Source: Methylopila sp. 73B
GTDB taxonomy: Bacteria; Pseudomonadota; Alphaproteobacteria; Rhizobiales; Methylopilaceae
Assembly (NCBI RefSeq): GCF_000526315.1
Contig: NZ_JAFV01000001.1
Location: 620,001-684,000 of the forward strand
Reading direction: 5' to 3'
Length of the DNA stretch: 64,000 bases
Shown: positions 18,807-28,601 of the stretch, in pieces
Layout of the letters: each line of letters opens with the position of its first letter
Position numbering within the stretch: the stretch's first letter is position 1
Notes under the pieces: generated by a model
What the model was told of the DNA's origin: nothing
Seen by the model: the letters and a program-made list of their open reading frames with translations, nothing else
The model's database searches: none
Made by a program: the position numbers and the translations under genes

Positions 18807-19007
18807 ATGCGCCCCCGCGCCAAGAAGCTGATCGGCACGGCCGTTCTGGTCGTCGGCGTGTCGATCTACGCGCTGATCGTGATGTTCGTGGGCCAGCTCA
18901 AGCTCGCCGGTTCGCACCCCGCGCTCCAGCTCGCGTTCTTCGCGTTCTTCGGGCTGCTGTGGGTCATTCCCGCGGGCCTGCTGATCCGCTGGATGGAGCG
19001 GGGCTGA
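18807..19007 (+). CDS. DUF2842 membrane protein
   Basis: This 66-residue protein has two membrane helices (about residues 8-28 and 40-60) and a GLLIRWMERG end, matching the small alphaproteobacterial DUF2842 family. Its function is unknown. It is divergent from ctaA, separated by 121 bp that should contain both promoters. Confidence 0.8.
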   Translation: MRPRAKKLIGTAVLVVGVSIYALIVMFVGQLKLAGSHPALQLAFFAFFGLLWVIPAGLLIRWMERG

Positions 19008-19107
19008 CGGCGCGCCGCGCGTCGTCATCGGCGCGCCGCGCTGCTATGGAAGCCTCACGTCGATCGAGATCCTCTCGCGCCGGGACCAGCACGGAGACCT
19101 GTCCGCC

Positions 19108-20100
19108 ATGGCTGAGCTGAACGCCGATCCGCTGCGCCCCCGCCCTGTCGACGACGCGCTGAACCCCGCGCGCCGCTACGGCGAGTCCACTGAGGCGAAC
19201 TACGCCGGCGCGACCTCGTTCCTGCGGCGACCCTACGCGCGCTCCGCCGAGGGCTTCGACGTCGCCGTCTGGGGCGTCGCGCTGGACACCTCGGTCTCCA
19301 ACCGGCCGGGAACCCGTTTCGGGCCCCGCGCGCTCCGCGAGGCCTCGACGGTCAACGTCGGCGACCCGGCCTATCCCTTCGGCTTCGACATCTTCGGCGA
19401 CATGGCGGTGGCGGACACTGGCGACTGCTCGCTGGACTACGGCCGGGTGGAGCTGATGCCCGCCGCGATCGAAGCGCAGGCGGCGGAGCGGCTCGCCACC
19501 GGCGCGCACCTCGTCACGCTCGGCGGCGACCACTTCCTCACCTATCCCGTGCTCAAGGCGCTGGTGGCGCAGCTCGGCCGGCCGGTGGCGCTGGTGCAGT
19601 TCGACGCCCACCAGGACACCTGGGACGACGACGGCTCCCGCATCGACCACGGCACGATGATCACCCGCGCCGTGCGCGACGGGCTCATCATCCCCGAGCG
19701 CTCGATCCAGATCGGCATCCGCACCCACGCGCCGAAGGACTACGGGATCGCGATCGTCGACGGCCTGCTCGCCGGCGAGATGGGTCCGATGGCTGTGGCG
19801 AGCCGCATCCTCGGCCACGTGGAGGACACGCCGGTCTACGTCAGCTTCGACATCGACTGCCTCGACCCCGCCTTCGCGCCGGGGACGGGCACGCCGGTGC
19901 CGGGCGGCGTCTCCTCCGCCTGGGCGATCTCGTGCCTCCGCCGCCTCGGCGCGCTGGACCTCAAGGGTTTTGATATCGTCGAGGTCTCGCCGCCCTACGA
20001 CCACGCCGGGATCACCGCGCTCGCGGGAGTCTCCATGGCGCAGATCTATCTCGGGCTGCTTGCCGAGCGGAAACGGGCGGGCTTGTCGATCAGGGTATGA
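19108..20100 (+). CDS. speB: Agmatinase-family ureohydrolase
   Basis: This 330-residue binuclear manganese enzyme shows the metal-binding motifs GGDHFLTYP, QFDAHQDTWDDD and SFDIDCLDPAFAPGTGTPVPGG in the right order. Agmatinases make putrescine and urea. Close relatives act on guanidinobutyrate, guanidinopropionate or guanidine, so substrate assignment is provisional. It is monocistronic and followed by the toxin-antitoxin operator. Confidence 0.85.
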   Translation: MAELNADPLRPRPVDDALNPARRYGESTEANYAGATSFLRRPYARSAEGFDVAVWGVALDTSVSNRPGTRFGPRALREASTVNVGDPAYPFGFDIFGDMAVADTGDCSLDYGRVELMPAAIEAQAAERLATGAHLVTLGGDHFLTYPVLKALVAQLGRPVALVQFDAHQDTWDDDGSRIDHGTMITRAVRDGLIIPERSIQIGIRTHAPKDYGIAIVDGLLAGEMGPMAVASRILGHVEDTPVYVSFDIDCLDPAFAPGTGTPVPGGVSSAWAISCLRRLGALDLKGFDIVEVSPPYDHAGITALAGVSMAQIYLGLLAERKRAGLSIRV

Positions 20101-20109
20101 CCGAGAGCG

Positions 20110-20147
20110 CTCCAATGATATACATTTCTTAGAGTATATCATTGGAG
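20110..20147. promoter_or_regulatory. Palindromic operator of the AbrB/PIN toxin-antitoxin operon
   Basis: Perfect 14-bp inverted repeats (20110-20123 and 20134-20147) flank a 10-bp spacer. The right arm contains the GGAGG ribosome-binding site of the antitoxin, seven bases before its ATG. Binding there by the AbrB-type antitoxin or the complex would block both transcription and translation, the usual autoregulation of such pairs. Confidence 0.8.
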
Positions 20148-20154
20148 GCGGATC

Positions 20155-20385
20155 ATGCAGGTCGCAAAATGGGGGAACGCGCTTGCCGTCAGGCTCCCGG
20201 CGGCTGTCGTCGAGGCGCTGAAGCTGAAGGCGGGAGACCAGATCGATATTCAGGTCGTCGGCGAGCGAGCCTTCGAAGTGGCGCGGGCTCCCTCCCGTGC
20301 GGAGCTTCTCGCCCGGCTGGACAAGTACCGCGGACGGTTGCCCGACGGCTTTCGTTTCGATCGCCTTGAAGCGAATGAGCGTTAA
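20155..20385 (+). CDS. AbrB/MazE-type antitoxin
   Basis: This 76-residue protein has a swapped-hairpin AbrB/SpoVT DNA-binding domain: WGNALAVRLPAAVVEALKLKAGDQIDI. The C-terminal part (RAELLARLDKYRGRLPDGF) probably wraps the toxin. It is translated from the operator-embedded ribosome-binding site and overlaps the toxin gene by 11 bp. Confidence 0.88.
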   Translation: MQVAKWGNALAVRLPAAVVEALKLKAGDQIDIQVVGERAFEVARAPSRAELLARLDKYRGRLPDGFRFDRLEANER

Positions 20386-20776
20386 CGCCTTCGTCGACAC
20401 CAACGTTCTCGTCTATCTCCTCGGCCAGGACAGTCGAAAGGCGGAGATCGGGAAGGCGCGCCTCGCCGAGGGCGCAACGGTGAGCGTGCAGGCGCTGAAC
20501 GAGTTCGCAAACGTCGCCCGCCGCAAGATGGCGCTGTCCTGGGACGAGCTGGACGATGTCCTCTCGGTCCTCAGGTCCGTTTGCGCCGTTGTGCCCGTCA
20601 CGGTCGAAACGCACGAGCGGGGCGTCGCGCTTGCCCGCCGTCACCAGCTCTCGGTCTACGATGCGATGATCGTCGCGGCCGCGAGGCTCGCCGGCTGCGC
20701 CACCCTGTGGTCGGAGGACATGCAGGACGGCGCGACGCTCGACGGCGTCACGATCCGCGATCCCTTCAGGGGCTGA
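20375..20776 (+). CDS. PIN-domain ribonuclease toxin (VapC-like)
   Basis: This 133-residue protein carries the acidic PIN residues: FVDTNVLVY at the N-terminus, ALNEFANV, SVYDAMIVAAA and WSEDMQDG. Such toxins cut tRNA or rRNA when freed from the antitoxin. The 11-bp overlap with the antitoxin gene indicates coupled translation. The cognate RNA target is not predictable. Confidence 0.9.
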   Translation: MSVNAFVDTNVLVYLLGQDSRKAEIGKARLAEGATVSVQALNEFANVARRKMALSWDELDDVLSVLRSVCAVVPVTVETHERGVALARRHQLSVYDAMIVAAARLAGCATLWSEDMQDGATLDGVTIRDPFRG

Positions 20777-20821
20777 TCCGAAGCTGCATCACCTGCCCCA
20801 AGTTAGGATGAGCGGACAGGC

Positions 20822-21691
20822 TCAGCCCACCGCCACGTCCAGCCCGAGGTCCAGCGTCGGCGCGGAGTGGGTGATGCGGCCGACGGAGATCAGGTCGACG
20901 CCGGTCTCCGCGATCGCCGCCACCGTCTCCAGCGAGACGTTGCCGGAGGCCTCCGCCGCCATCCGGCCGCCGATGCGGGCGACCGCTTCGCGCAGCAGGT
21001 CCGGCCCCATGTTGTCGAGCAGCACGACGTCTGCGCCGCCGTGGGCGATGACGCGGTCGAGCTGATCGAGGGTGTCGACCTCGATCTCGATCTTCACGAG
21101 ATGGCCGATGTAGCCCTTGGCCCCGTCGAGCGCGGCTTCGATCGAGCCGGCGACCGCGATGTGGTTGTCCTTGATCAGGATGGCGTCGTCGAGGCCGAAG
21201 CGGTGGTTCGCGCCGCCGCCGCAACGCACCGCGTACTTCTCGAACACACGCAGGCCCGGCGTGGTCTTCCGCGTGCAGCAGATCTTCGCCTTGGTGTGGG
21301 CGATGAGGTCGGCGTAGGCCGCAGTCGCCGTGGCGACGCCCGACAGCCGGCCCAGGAAGTTGAGCGCGGTCCGCTCCGCTGACAGCGCAGGGCGGGCGGG
21401 GCCTTCGATGCGGGCGATGACCATGCCGGGCGCGAGTTCGGCGCCATCGGTCAGTTCGGCCGCAAACGCGATCGACGGGTCTAGCGCCGCGAAGGCGGCT
21501 TGCGCCAGCTGGAGGCCGGCCAGCCGGCCGGGCTGGCGCGCGGCGATGACGAGGCGCGCGGTCGCGGAGGCTGGAATGGTCGCCGCGGTGGTGATGTCGC
21601 CTGCGCGACCGAGGTCCTCGGCGAGCGTCGCTTCGACGGCGCGGCGGACGGCGATCGGGTCCAGCCCGCCGAGTGGATGCGGGGCGCTCAC
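20822..21691 (-). CDS. nadC: Nicotinate-nucleotide pyrophosphorylase (carboxylating)
   Basis: This 289-residue enzyme converts quinolinate and PRPP to nicotinate mononucleotide. Landmarks are [45 protein letters not shown] (basic quinolinate/PRPP site) and the glycine-rich barrel end. Its ATG overlaps the nadB stop by four bases. It is the last gene of the nadA-nadB-nadC group. Confidence 0.96.
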   Translation of the reverse strand: MSAPHPLGGLDPIAVRRAVEATLAEDLGRAGDITTAATIPASATARLVIAARQPGRLAGLQLAQAAFAALDPSIAFAAELTDGAELAPGMVIARIEGPARPALSAERTALNFLGRLSGVATATAAYADLIAHTKAKICCTRKTTPGLRVFEKYAVRCGGGANHRFGLDDAILIKDNHIAVAGSIEAALDGAKGYIGHLVKIEIEVDTLDQLDRVIAHGGADVVLLDNMGPDLLREAVARIGGRMAAEASGNVSLETVAAIAETGVDLISVGRITHSAPTLDLGLDVAVG

Positions 21692-23283
21692 GAGGCGGCC
21701 CGCGCCAGCGGCGCCTCGGCGCGCTCCAGCGCGTCGTCGAGCGTTAGCAGGGAGCGATGGGCGAGCGCGGGGACGGCGTCGGGCGCGTCGGAGCGGAAAT
21801 GGCCCCCCCGGCTCTCGCGCCGGCGTTCCGCGGCGACCGCGATCAACAGGGCGGTGGTCGCCATGTTGCGGGTGTCTGGGTCGTTCGCGGCCCGGCGGAT
21901 ACGGGCGAAGGTCTCGACCGCGCGGCCGAGGCCCACCGCGTTCCGCACCACGCCGACATGGTCGGCCATGGTCCGGCGCAGCTCCGCGACGGCCGCGCCA
22001 TCGGCGGACGTCGCGGCCGGCGCCGCGCGGGACGCGGCGACGCGCGGGGCGGGGAGGAGGCCCAGAATGTCCTCGGAGATGCGCGCGCCGAAGACGACGG
22101 CCTCCAGCAGCGAGTTCGAGGCGAGGCGGTTCGCGCCGTGGGCGCCGGTGGAGGCGGTCTCGCCGCAGACCCAGAGCCCGTCGAGCGAGGAGCGGCCGTT
22201 CGCGTCCACCAGCACGCCGCCCATGTGGTAGTGCGCGGCGGGCGCGACGGGGACCGGCTCCGTGACCGGGTCGACGCCCGCCGCCATGCAGGCGGCGTAG
22301 ACGGTCGGGAACCGGCTCGGGAAGCGCTCGCCCACCTTGGCGCGCGCGTCGAGGAAAGCGCCTCCGTTGCGCACGGCTTCGAATACCGCGCGGGCCACGA
22401 TGTCGCGTGGGGCGAGGTCGAGGTCGGGGTGCACGCTCTCCATGATGCGCCGGCCGGCATGGTCGACCAGCACCGCGCCCTCGCCGCGCAGCGCTTCGGT
22501 CGCAAGCGGCGCCGGGTCGCGGCCGACGGCGATCGCGGTCGGATGGAACTGCACGAACTCGAGGTCGGCCAATGTCGCGCCGGCCTCCGCCGCCATGGCG
22601 AGCCCGCCGCCGCGCGCCTCCACCGGGTTGGTGGTGACGGCGTAGAGGTGGCCGACGCCGCCCGACGCCAGCACCACCGCGCGGCCAATGATGCGCACCG
22701 GCTTCGCGGCGCCCGCGGCGCGGGCCGTGACGCCGACCACGAAGCGGCCTTCGGTGACGAGCTCCTCGGCGACCAGGCCTTCCAGCACCCGGATCGACGG
22801 CGTGCGCCGGACGGCGGCGACCAGCGCCCCCATGATGGCGCGGCCGGCGAGGTCGCCGTTGACGCGCACGATACGGCGCTCGGAATGCGCGGCCTCGCGG
22901 GAGAGTTGCAGCTTGCCTTCCAGATCGCGGTCGAACGGCACGCCGTAGGCGAGCAGGTCGGCGATGCGGGCGGGCGCCTCGCTGGTCATCAGCCGTGCGA
23001 TGGCCTCGTCGACGATTCCGGCGCCGGCCGCCACCGTGTCGGCGGCGTGGGACTCCGCGCTGTCGCCCAGGCCCACCGCGGCGGCGATCCCCCCTTGAGC
23101 CCAGGCCGAGGAGGCGCCGTCGCCGAGCGGGGCGGCGGTGACGATGGTGACGGGCCGGGGGCTGAGCTTCAGCGCGGTGAACAGCCCCGCGAGCCCGCCC
23201 CCGACGATGACGACGTCGTCGACGCCGGCCCAGGAGAGGGGCGCGAGCGCGTCGGGATCAAGAGGGTCGGGGGCGTCGGTCAT
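21688..23283 (-). CDS. nadB: L-aspartate oxidase
   Basis: This 531-residue FAD enzyme oxidises L-aspartate to iminoaspartate. The N-terminal dinucleotide motif is [17 protein letters not shown], followed by [25 protein letters not shown], and the active-site region [24 protein letters not shown]. It ends in a helical domain of the succinate dehydrogenase type. The gap to nadA carries a nested palindrome. Confidence 0.96.
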   Translation of the reverse strand: MTDAPDPLDPDALAPLSWAGVDDVVIVGGGLAGLFTALKLSPRPVTIVTAAPLGDGASSAWAQGGIAAAVGLGDSAESHAADTVAAGAGIVDEAIARLMTSEAPARIADLLAYGVPFDRDLEGKLQLSREAAHSERRIVRVNGDLAGRAIMGALVAAVRRTPSIRVLEGLVAEELVTEGRFVVGVTARAAGAAKPVRIIGRAVVLASGGVGHLYAVTTNPVEARGGGLAMAAEAGATLADLEFVQFHPTAIAVGRDPAPLATEALRGEGAVLVDHAGRRIMESVHPDLDLAPRDIVARAVFEAVRNGGAFLDARAKVGERFPSRFPTVYAACMAAGVDPVTEPVPVAPAAHYHMGGVLVDANGRSSLDGLWVCGETASTGAHGANRLASNSLLEAVVFGARISEDILGLLPAPRVAASRAAPAATSADGAAVAELRRTMADHVGVVRNAVGLGRAVETFARIRRAANDPDTRNMATTALLIAVAAERRRESRGGHFRSDAPDAVPALAHRSLLTLDDALERAEAPLARAAS

Positions 23284-23319
23284 GGCGGAGGCTCTCGGCG
23301 CAAGCGGCGCGGTCGCGCC

Positions 23320-23430
23320 GTCATCCCGGCCGGAGCGGCGGAGCCGCGGAGAGCCGGGATCGTAATCCGGAAAGGGCTCTTCATTCTGAGCGCGATCCCG
23401 GCTCTCGGCTTCCGCCTCGGCCGGGATGAC
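23320..23430. repeat. Nested palindromic element between nadA and nadB
   Basis: Outer 13-bp arms (23320-23332 and 23418-23430) and inner 13-bp arms (23350-23362 and 23393-23405) are both perfect. The architecture matches the element at 3127-3244. Lying inside the nad gene group, it may reduce read-through or stabilise the upstream mRNA. Confidence 0.7.
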
Positions 23431-23443
23431 GGCCGTCCTCCGC

Positions 23444-24523
23444 TCAGATTTTCAGGTTCACCATGCGCTCGACGCTCGCGCGGGCGCGGTCGGCGATCAC
23501 CGGGTCGACCACGATCTCCTCGCGCATGTGCACCAGGCTCTCGAGGATCTTCGGCAGCGTGATGCGCTTCATGTGCGGGCAGAGGTTGCACGGCTTCACG
23601 AATTCGGTGTTCGGAGACGAGCTCATGATGTTGTCCGCCATCGAGCACTCGGTGATCAGCACCACCTTCTTCGGCGACCGGTTCTTCACGTAGTCCGCGA
23701 GCTTCGCGGTCGAGCCGGTGAAGTCGGCCTCGGCCAGCACCTCCGGCGGGCATTCCGGGTGCGCGAGGATCGTCACGTCCGGATCGGCCTCGCGGTAGGC
23801 GCGCAGCTCCTCAGCCGTGAAGCGCTCGTGCACCTCGCAGGCGCCGTTCCAAGTGATGATCTTCACCTTGGTCTGGGTCGCGATCCAGGCGGCGAGGTAC
23901 TGGTCGGGCAGAACCATCACCTCCGGAACGCCGAGGGATTCCACCACCGCGACCGCGTTGCCGGAGGTCAGGCAGATGTCGGCCTCGGCCTTCACCTCGG
24001 CGGTGGTGTTGACATACACGGCGACCGGCACGCCGGGGTGCTTCCGGCGCAGTTCGCGCACGTCCGCCGCGGTGATCGAGGTCGCGAGCGAGCAGCCGGC
24101 GCGCGAGTCCGGGATCAGCACGGTCTTGTCCGGGTTCAGGATCTTCGAGGTCTCGGCCATGAAGTGCACGCCGCACTGGACGATGACGTCGGCGTCGGTC
24201 TTCGTCGCCTCGCGCGCCAGCTGGAAGCTGTCGCCCACCACGTCCGCCACGCAGTTGTAGATCTCCGGCGTCTGGTAGTTGTGCGCCAGGATCACCGCGT
24301 TGCGGACCTTCTTGAGCTCGTTGATCGCCTTCACGTAGGGCGCGAAGAACGGCCATTCGACCGGCGGGATGACCGCCTTCACCCGCTCGTAGAGATGCGC
24401 CGTCGCGGCCTCCACCTCGGGAGTCCATGCGAGCGACGGCATGGCGACCGGCGGAAAACGCCGCGGCTCCACGCTAAGGCGCGGGCGGACGACGTCGGCG
24501 ACAAGGGCGGCGAGCGGGGACAT
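23444..24523 (-). CDS. nadA: Quinolinate synthase A
   Basis: This 359-residue iron-sulfur enzyme condenses iminoaspartate with dihydroxyacetone phosphate. Cysteine landmarks are [19 protein letters not shown] and [12 protein letters not shown], which supply the [4Fe-4S] ligands, and [10 protein letters not shown] lies near residue 80. Start ATG 24523 is preceded by GGGAGGA. It is the first nad gene and has an upstream palindromic site. Confidence 0.95.
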   Translation of the reverse strand: MSPLAALVADVVRPRLSVEPRRFPPVAMPSLAWTPEVEAATAHLYERVKAVIPPVEWPFFAPYVKAINELKKVRNAVILAHNYQTPEIYNCVADVVGDSFQLAREATKTDADVIVQCGVHFMAETSKILNPDKTVLIPDSRAGCSLATSITAADVRELRRKHPGVPVAVYVNTTAEVKAEADICLTSGNAVAVVESLGVPEVMVLPDQYLAAWIATQTKVKIITWNGACEVHERFTAEELRAYREADPDVTILAHPECPPEVLAEADFTGSTAKLADYVKNRSPKKVVLITECSMADNIMSSSPNTEFVKPCNLCPHMKRITLPKILESLVHMREEIVVDPVIADRARASVERMVNLKI

Positions 24524-24552
24524 GGCGTCCTCCCAGGATCGAACCGTTCCAA

Positions 24553-24571
24553 TATGCTCATTTAGAGCATA
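24553..24571. promoter_or_regulatory. Palindromic site upstream of nadA
   Basis: TATGCTC-ATTTA-GAGCATA is a perfect 7-bp inverted repeat, centred about 40 bp before the nadA start and in an AT-rich context unlike the surroundings. It is placed like a promoter operator. NAD-biosynthesis repressors (for example NadQ) are known to control nad genes in alphaproteobacteria, so such a site is plausible; the assignment is inference. Confidence 0.5.
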
Positions 24572-24751
24572 ACTATGATAATGCGTCGCAGGCCGGAATA
24601 AAAGAGGGCGGCGCCATGAAAACGTCACGTGGCATACCAGACCCTTTAAGGCCGCGACATTGCAGATGGACGTTGGGCCCGCCTTCTCGCGTCGTCCTTT
24701 GCCTCGACCGGAGGACCCGCCTCTAACCTGAAGCGCCTCGCCGGGAAAGGG

Positions 24752-24774
24752 ATGGTCCGGTCAAGCCGGACCAT
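24752..24774. repeat. Intergenic hairpin
   Basis: Perfect 9-bp arms ATGGTCCGG / CCGGACCAT surround the loop TCAAG, in the 389-bp gap between nadA and the MFS gene. It resembles a short REP-type palindrome. I see no gene in the rest of the gap. Confidence 0.5.
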
Positions 24775-24912
24775 GACGGCCGAGGGGGTCGTTGGAGGCG
24801 CACGGCGCTCGTCCGATCGTTTCCCGAGATGCCGCGGATCATGGAGTTTCATGAGCCGCCGCCGCAGCGCGCCGCTAAGCTCGCGCCGGGATTCTCGTTC
24901 AGGAGGCTCGCC

Positions 24913-26133
24913 ATGATCGTCGCCGCCCGCGCCGTGCGCTCGCCGCTCGTCATCATCCTCTGCGGCTGCGCCATCGCGGCGCTCACCTTCGGGCCGCGGT
25001 CGGCGGCGGGACTGCTGCTCACGCCGATCTCGGAAAGCCACGGCTGGGGCCGCGACGTGTTCGCGATGTCGTTCGCGATCCAGAACCTGCTATGGGGCGT
25101 GGGCCAGCCCTTCGCCGGCGCGGTCGCCGACCGCTTCGGCGCGGTGCGGGTGCTGATGCTGGGCGGTCTCCTCTACGCCGCCGGCCTCGCCTTGATGCCG
25201 TTCTCGAGCGATCCGCTCGGGATGCACCTGTCCGCCGGCGTGCTGATCGGCTTCGGCCTGTCCGGCGCCTCGTTTTCGCTGGTGATCGGAGCCTTCGGAA
25301 AGCTGCTGCCGCCGGAGTGGCGGACGCTCGGCTTCGGCTTCGGCACGGCCGCAGGGTCCTTCGGCCAGTTCATCTTCACGCCCTTCGCCTCGGCGCTGGT
25401 CACCGCCTACGGCTGGCAGGCGACGGTGCTGATCTTCGCGGCGCTGATGCTGCTGGTGGTCCCGCTGTCGCTGGCGCTCGCCGCGCCGAAGGCGGCGCCA
25501 GGAGACGGCCCGCGGGTCCTCGACCAGACCATCCGCGAGGCGATCGCGGAGGCCGCGCGCACGCCGAGCTACTGGCTGTTGGTCGTCGGTTTCTTCACCT
25601 GCGGCTTCCATCTCGCCTTCATCACCGCGCATCTGCCGCCGTACCTCATTGACCACGGCGTTTCGCCCACGATCGGAGGCTGGACGCTCGCCCTGATCGG
25701 CCTGTTCAACATCGCAGGCTCGCTGTCGTCCGGCGTGCTGGCGGGGCGGATGCCGAAACGGGTGCTGCTGGCCGCGATCTACTTCGCCCGCGGCGTGCTG
25801 ATCGTCGGCTTCATCACGCTGCCGGTGACGCCGGCGACATCGCTCGCCTTCGGCGCTGGGATCGGCCTGCTGTGGCTCTCCACCATCCCGCCGACATCGG
25901 GGATCGTCGCCACCCTGTTCGGCACGCGCTACCTCACGATGCTCTACGGCTTCGTGTTCTTCTCCCACCAGGTGGGCTCGTTCTTCGGGGTGTGGCTCGG
26001 CGGCCTGCTCTACGAGCGTACGGGGAGCTACGACGTGGTGTGGTGGATCGCGATCGCGCTCAGCGTGATGTCGGGGCTCATCAACCTGCCGATCCGCGAG
26101 GTTCCCGTCGCGCGATTGGCGGCGGCGACCTGA
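24913..26133 (+). CDS. MFS transporter
   Basis: This 406-residue protein has 12 predicted membrane helices and is a major facilitator family member of the type with TPISESHGWGRDVFAMSFAIQ near the N-terminus and GAVADRFGAVRVLMLGG as the loop 2-3 signature. Start ATG 24913 follows AGGAGG at optimal spacing. The substrate is unknown. It converges on the PLP enzyme gene, and the 30-bp gap shows no clear terminator. Confidence 0.85.
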   Translation: MIVAARAVRSPLVIILCGCAIAALTFGPRSAAGLLLTPISESHGWGRDVFAMSFAIQNLLWGVGQPFAGAVADRFGAVRVLMLGGLLYAAGLALMPFSSDPLGMHLSAGVLIGFGLSGASFSLVIGAFGKLLPPEWRTLGFGFGTAAGSFGQFIFTPFASALVTAYGWQATVLIFAALMLLVVPLSLALAAPKAAPGDGPRVLDQTIREAIAEAARTPSYWLLVVGFFTCGFHLAFITAHLPPYLIDHGVSPTIGGWTLALIGLFNIAGSLSSGVLAGRMPKRVLLAAIYFARGVLIVGFITLPVTPATSLAFGAGIGLLWLSTIPPTSGIVATLFGTRYLTMLYGFVFFSHQVGSFFGVWLGGLLYERTGSYDVVWWIAIALSVMSGLINLPIREVPVARLAAAT

Positions 26134-26163
26134 AGACGGCCGCAACCGCGCCGCCCGCGACCC

Positions 26164-27516
26164 TCAGCGGTTCGCCAGCGCGTCGTCCAGCGCCTCGACC
26201 AGCATGTCGGCGTGGGCGCGCTCGAAGATCAGGGGAGGGCGGATCTTCAGGACGTTGCCGTAGCGGCCCGCGGCGCCGATCAGGATGCGCCGCTCGCGCA
26301 GGGCGTTGATGATGTAGCTCGCGATCTCCGGCGCCGGGGCGCCGTCGGCGACGAACTCGACGCCGAGGTAGAGTCCCGCGCCGCGCGCCTCGCCGATCGC
26401 GCCATGGCGCTGTCCCAGCGCCTTCAGCCGCGCCAGCATGTAGCCCCCCACGTCCGCCGCGTTCGCGATGAGCCCGCGCTCCTCGATCTCCTGCAGCACG
26501 GCGAGCGCCGCGGCGGAGGCGACGGGGTTGCCGCCGAAGGTGTTGAAGTAACCCACGCTCGCCGCGAAGCGCTGCATCAGGTCGAGCCGCGCCACCACGC
26601 CGCCGATCGGAATGCCGTTGCCCATGGGCTTGCCCATGGTGACGACGTCCGGCGTGACGCCGTGACGTTGGAAACCCCACATCGCGGCGCCGGTGCGGCC
26701 GAAGCCCGGCTGCACCTCGTCGGCGATGAACAGGCCGCCGGCCCGGCGCGTCGCCTCGACCGCCGGCGCCAGGAAGCCCGCAGGGTCGGCGGCGACGCCG
26801 TCGCTGGAGAAGATGGTGTCGACCAGAAGCCCGGCGAAGCCGTGCCCGCTCGCCTCCAGATCCGCGATCGCGGCGTCAAGATCGGCGGCGAATCGGCCCG
26901 CCACGTCGCCCGGGCCGAAGGGCGCGGGGATGGCGCGCACGTGCGGCGCGAGCGGCTGGCCGGGACGGGAGGAAGGCGAGACCTCCGTCACGGCGGTCGT
27001 GTTGCCGTGGTAGGCCATCTCGGTCACCACGAAGCCGCGTTTGCCCGTCGCCGCCGTCGCGATCCGGAGCGCGAGGTCGTTGCTTTCGCTGCCGGTACAG
27101 GTGAAGGCGACCTTGTCGAGCCCTTCGGGGAAGGTGGCGAGCAGCCGTTCGGCGTAGGTGTGAACGATGTCGTAGAGATAGCGGGTGTGGATGTTGAGCG
27201 TCGCGACCTGCTTCGCCACCGCCTCAGCGACCTTCGGGTTGCAGTGCCCGACCGAGGGGACGTTGTTGTAGACGTCGAGGTAGCGCGTCCCGTCCGCCTC
27301 CTGCAGCCAGACGCCGTCGCCCGAGACCACGTGCAGCGGACGATCGTAGAACAGCACCGAGGTCGGGCCGAACGACCGCTGGCGACGGGCGACCAGCGCC
27401 GCCGTCTCCGGCGAGAGGGCCGACGGGCGCGCGGCGTCGAAGGCGTTGAGGGCCAGGATTTGGCGGCTCGCCGCCGGCGCGGCGTCGGCCGGCCGAATGT
27501 TCGCGGGCGTGGTCAT
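26164..27516 (-). CDS. Class III aminotransferase-fold PLP enzyme (possible phospho-lyase)
   Basis: This 450-residue subgroup-III PLP enzyme has YLDVYNNVPSVGHCNPKV near the N-terminus, TCTGSESNDLALRIA, LFIADEVQPGFGRTG and the PLP lysine in TMGKPMGNGIPIGGV. It follows a small-molecule kinase gene by 17 bp. That pairing matches 5-hydroxylysine kinase with phosphohydroxylysine phospho-lyase, or ethanolamine-phosphate phospho-lyase, where the aminotransferase fold performs an elimination. An ordinary transaminase remains possible. Confidence 0.83.
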   Translation of the reverse strand: MTTPANIRPADAAPAASRQILALNAFDAARPSALSPETAALVARRQRSFGPTSVLFYDRPLHVVSGDGVWLQEADGTRYLDVYNNVPSVGHCNPKVAEAVAKQVATLNIHTRYLYDIVHTYAERLLATFPEGLDKVAFTCTGSESNDLALRIATAATGKRGFVVTEMAYHGNTTAVTEVSPSSRPGQPLAPHVRAIPAPFGPGDVAGRFAADLDAAIADLEASGHGFAGLLVDTIFSSDGVAADPAGFLAPAVEATRRAGGLFIADEVQPGFGRTGAAMWGFQRHGVTPDVVTMGKPMGNGIPIGGVVARLDLMQRFAASVGYFNTFGGNPVASAAALAVLQEIEERGLIANAADVGGYMLARLKALGQRHGAIGEARGAGLYLGVEFVADGAPAPEIASYIINALRERRILIGAAGRYGNVLKIRPPLIFERAHADMLVEALDDALANR

Positions 27517-27533
27517 GACGTCTCCTCGGGGTC

Positions 27534-28514
27534 TCAGCCGCGCTGGACCAGATGTCGCTCCGCGAGCTCGAGCGTGCCGTGGGTGAAGGGGACGCCCATG
27601 GACTGGGCGGTGGGCGTCTCGGCGTGCGAGGCGACCCAGGCGGTGAGCAGGATCCGCCGCAGCAGCAGGAAGGTCGGCATGATCGCGCGCTCCTCGCGCG
27701 AGACCGGCGCGACCGCGGCGTAGCCCTCGAGCCAAGCCTCCTGCAGCTCCGGAATGAACGGCTCGTGCTCCATGAAGCTCACGGCCGCGGCGAAGTCGTA
27801 CATGAACCAGGAGAAGCCGCAGTCGTCGAAGTCGATGACGCCGAGGCGGTCGCCGTCGACCAGCAGGTTCGCCGGCCGGAGGTCGGCGTGGATCAGGCCG
27901 AAGCGCTCGGGCGCCGCGCCGTAGGCCTCGACCTCGCGCCGCAGCACGGCCGAGGCGCGCTCGATCAAGGCGCGGCCTTCAGGCTCGAGGCCGAACCCGT
28001 CGCGCCAGTCGCCCCACAGCGGACGGACGCCCAGCATGGCGTCGAAGTCCCACAGCTTGCGACGAAAGCCAGCCGGCGTCCGCCAACCGCGGACGTGGCC
28101 ATGGAGCCCGGCGGTGATCGACCCGAGCGTGCGGTACCAGTGCGGCATGTCCGCCCCCGGCTCCGGCTCGCCGCCGCTCATGTGCTCGAAGGCGACGACG
28201 TGGCGAAGGCTGCCCTCGTCCTCGAAGGCGCCCAGCAGCTCGCCGTCGCGCATCCGCAGCGGCTCCGGCGTGGCGGCGACGCCGTCGGCGCGCAGCGCCT
28301 CGATCCAGGCGAGCTCGGAGCGGATCTCCTCGAGCGTGTGATAGTCCGGCCGGTGGACGCGGAAGACGATGCGCCGCCCGTCGTCGTCGGCAAGGAACGT
28401 GGCGTTCTCGGAGATGGTCAGCAGCCGGAGCCCGGCGTCCGGCCCGACGCCCCAGCGCGGCAGCGCTTCCCGCAGTCGCGCGGTGAGCCGCGCCAGAAAG
28501 TCGTCGTCGTACAT
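27534..28514 (-). CDS. APH/HYKK-like small-molecule kinase
   Basis: This 326-residue aminoglycoside-phosphotransferase-fold kinase has the catalytic loop LIHADLRPANLLVDG (HxDxxxxN) and the metal motif VIDFDD. The N-lobe has RIVFRVHRPDYHT. Start ATG 28514 is chosen over an upstream GTG. It is the middle gene of a deoR-kinase-PLP enzyme operon. By analogy with hydroxylysine kinase it probably phosphorylates an amino alcohol, after which the PLP enzyme removes phosphate and ammonia. This is an inference from context. Confidence 0.8.
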   Translation of the reverse strand: MYDDDFLARLTARLREALPRWGVGPDAGLRLLTISENATFLADDDGRRIVFRVHRPDYHTLEEIRSELAWIEALRADGVAATPEPLRMRDGELLGAFEDEGSLRHVVAFEHMSGGEPEPGADMPHWYRTLGSITAGLHGHVRGWRTPAGFRRKLWDFDAMLGVRPLWGDWRDGFGLEPEGRALIERASAVLRREVEAYGAAPERFGLIHADLRPANLLVDGDRLGVIDFDDCGFSWFMYDFAAAVSFMEHEPFIPELQEAWLEGYAAVAPVSREERAIMPTFLLLRRILLTAWVASHAETPTAQSMGVPFTHGTLELAERHLVQRG

Positions 28515-28601
28515 CCGTCGCCTCGTGGAGCCTCCCGACAGACATTCCACGGAAATGTGGCGAACGCAACAAACGCTGACTGAATCACCACAGGCCGGAG
28601 G

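Noticed and set aside
20777-20821. Further toxin-antitoxin element after the PIN gene
   Set aside because: The 45-bp gap holds no frame or palindrome.
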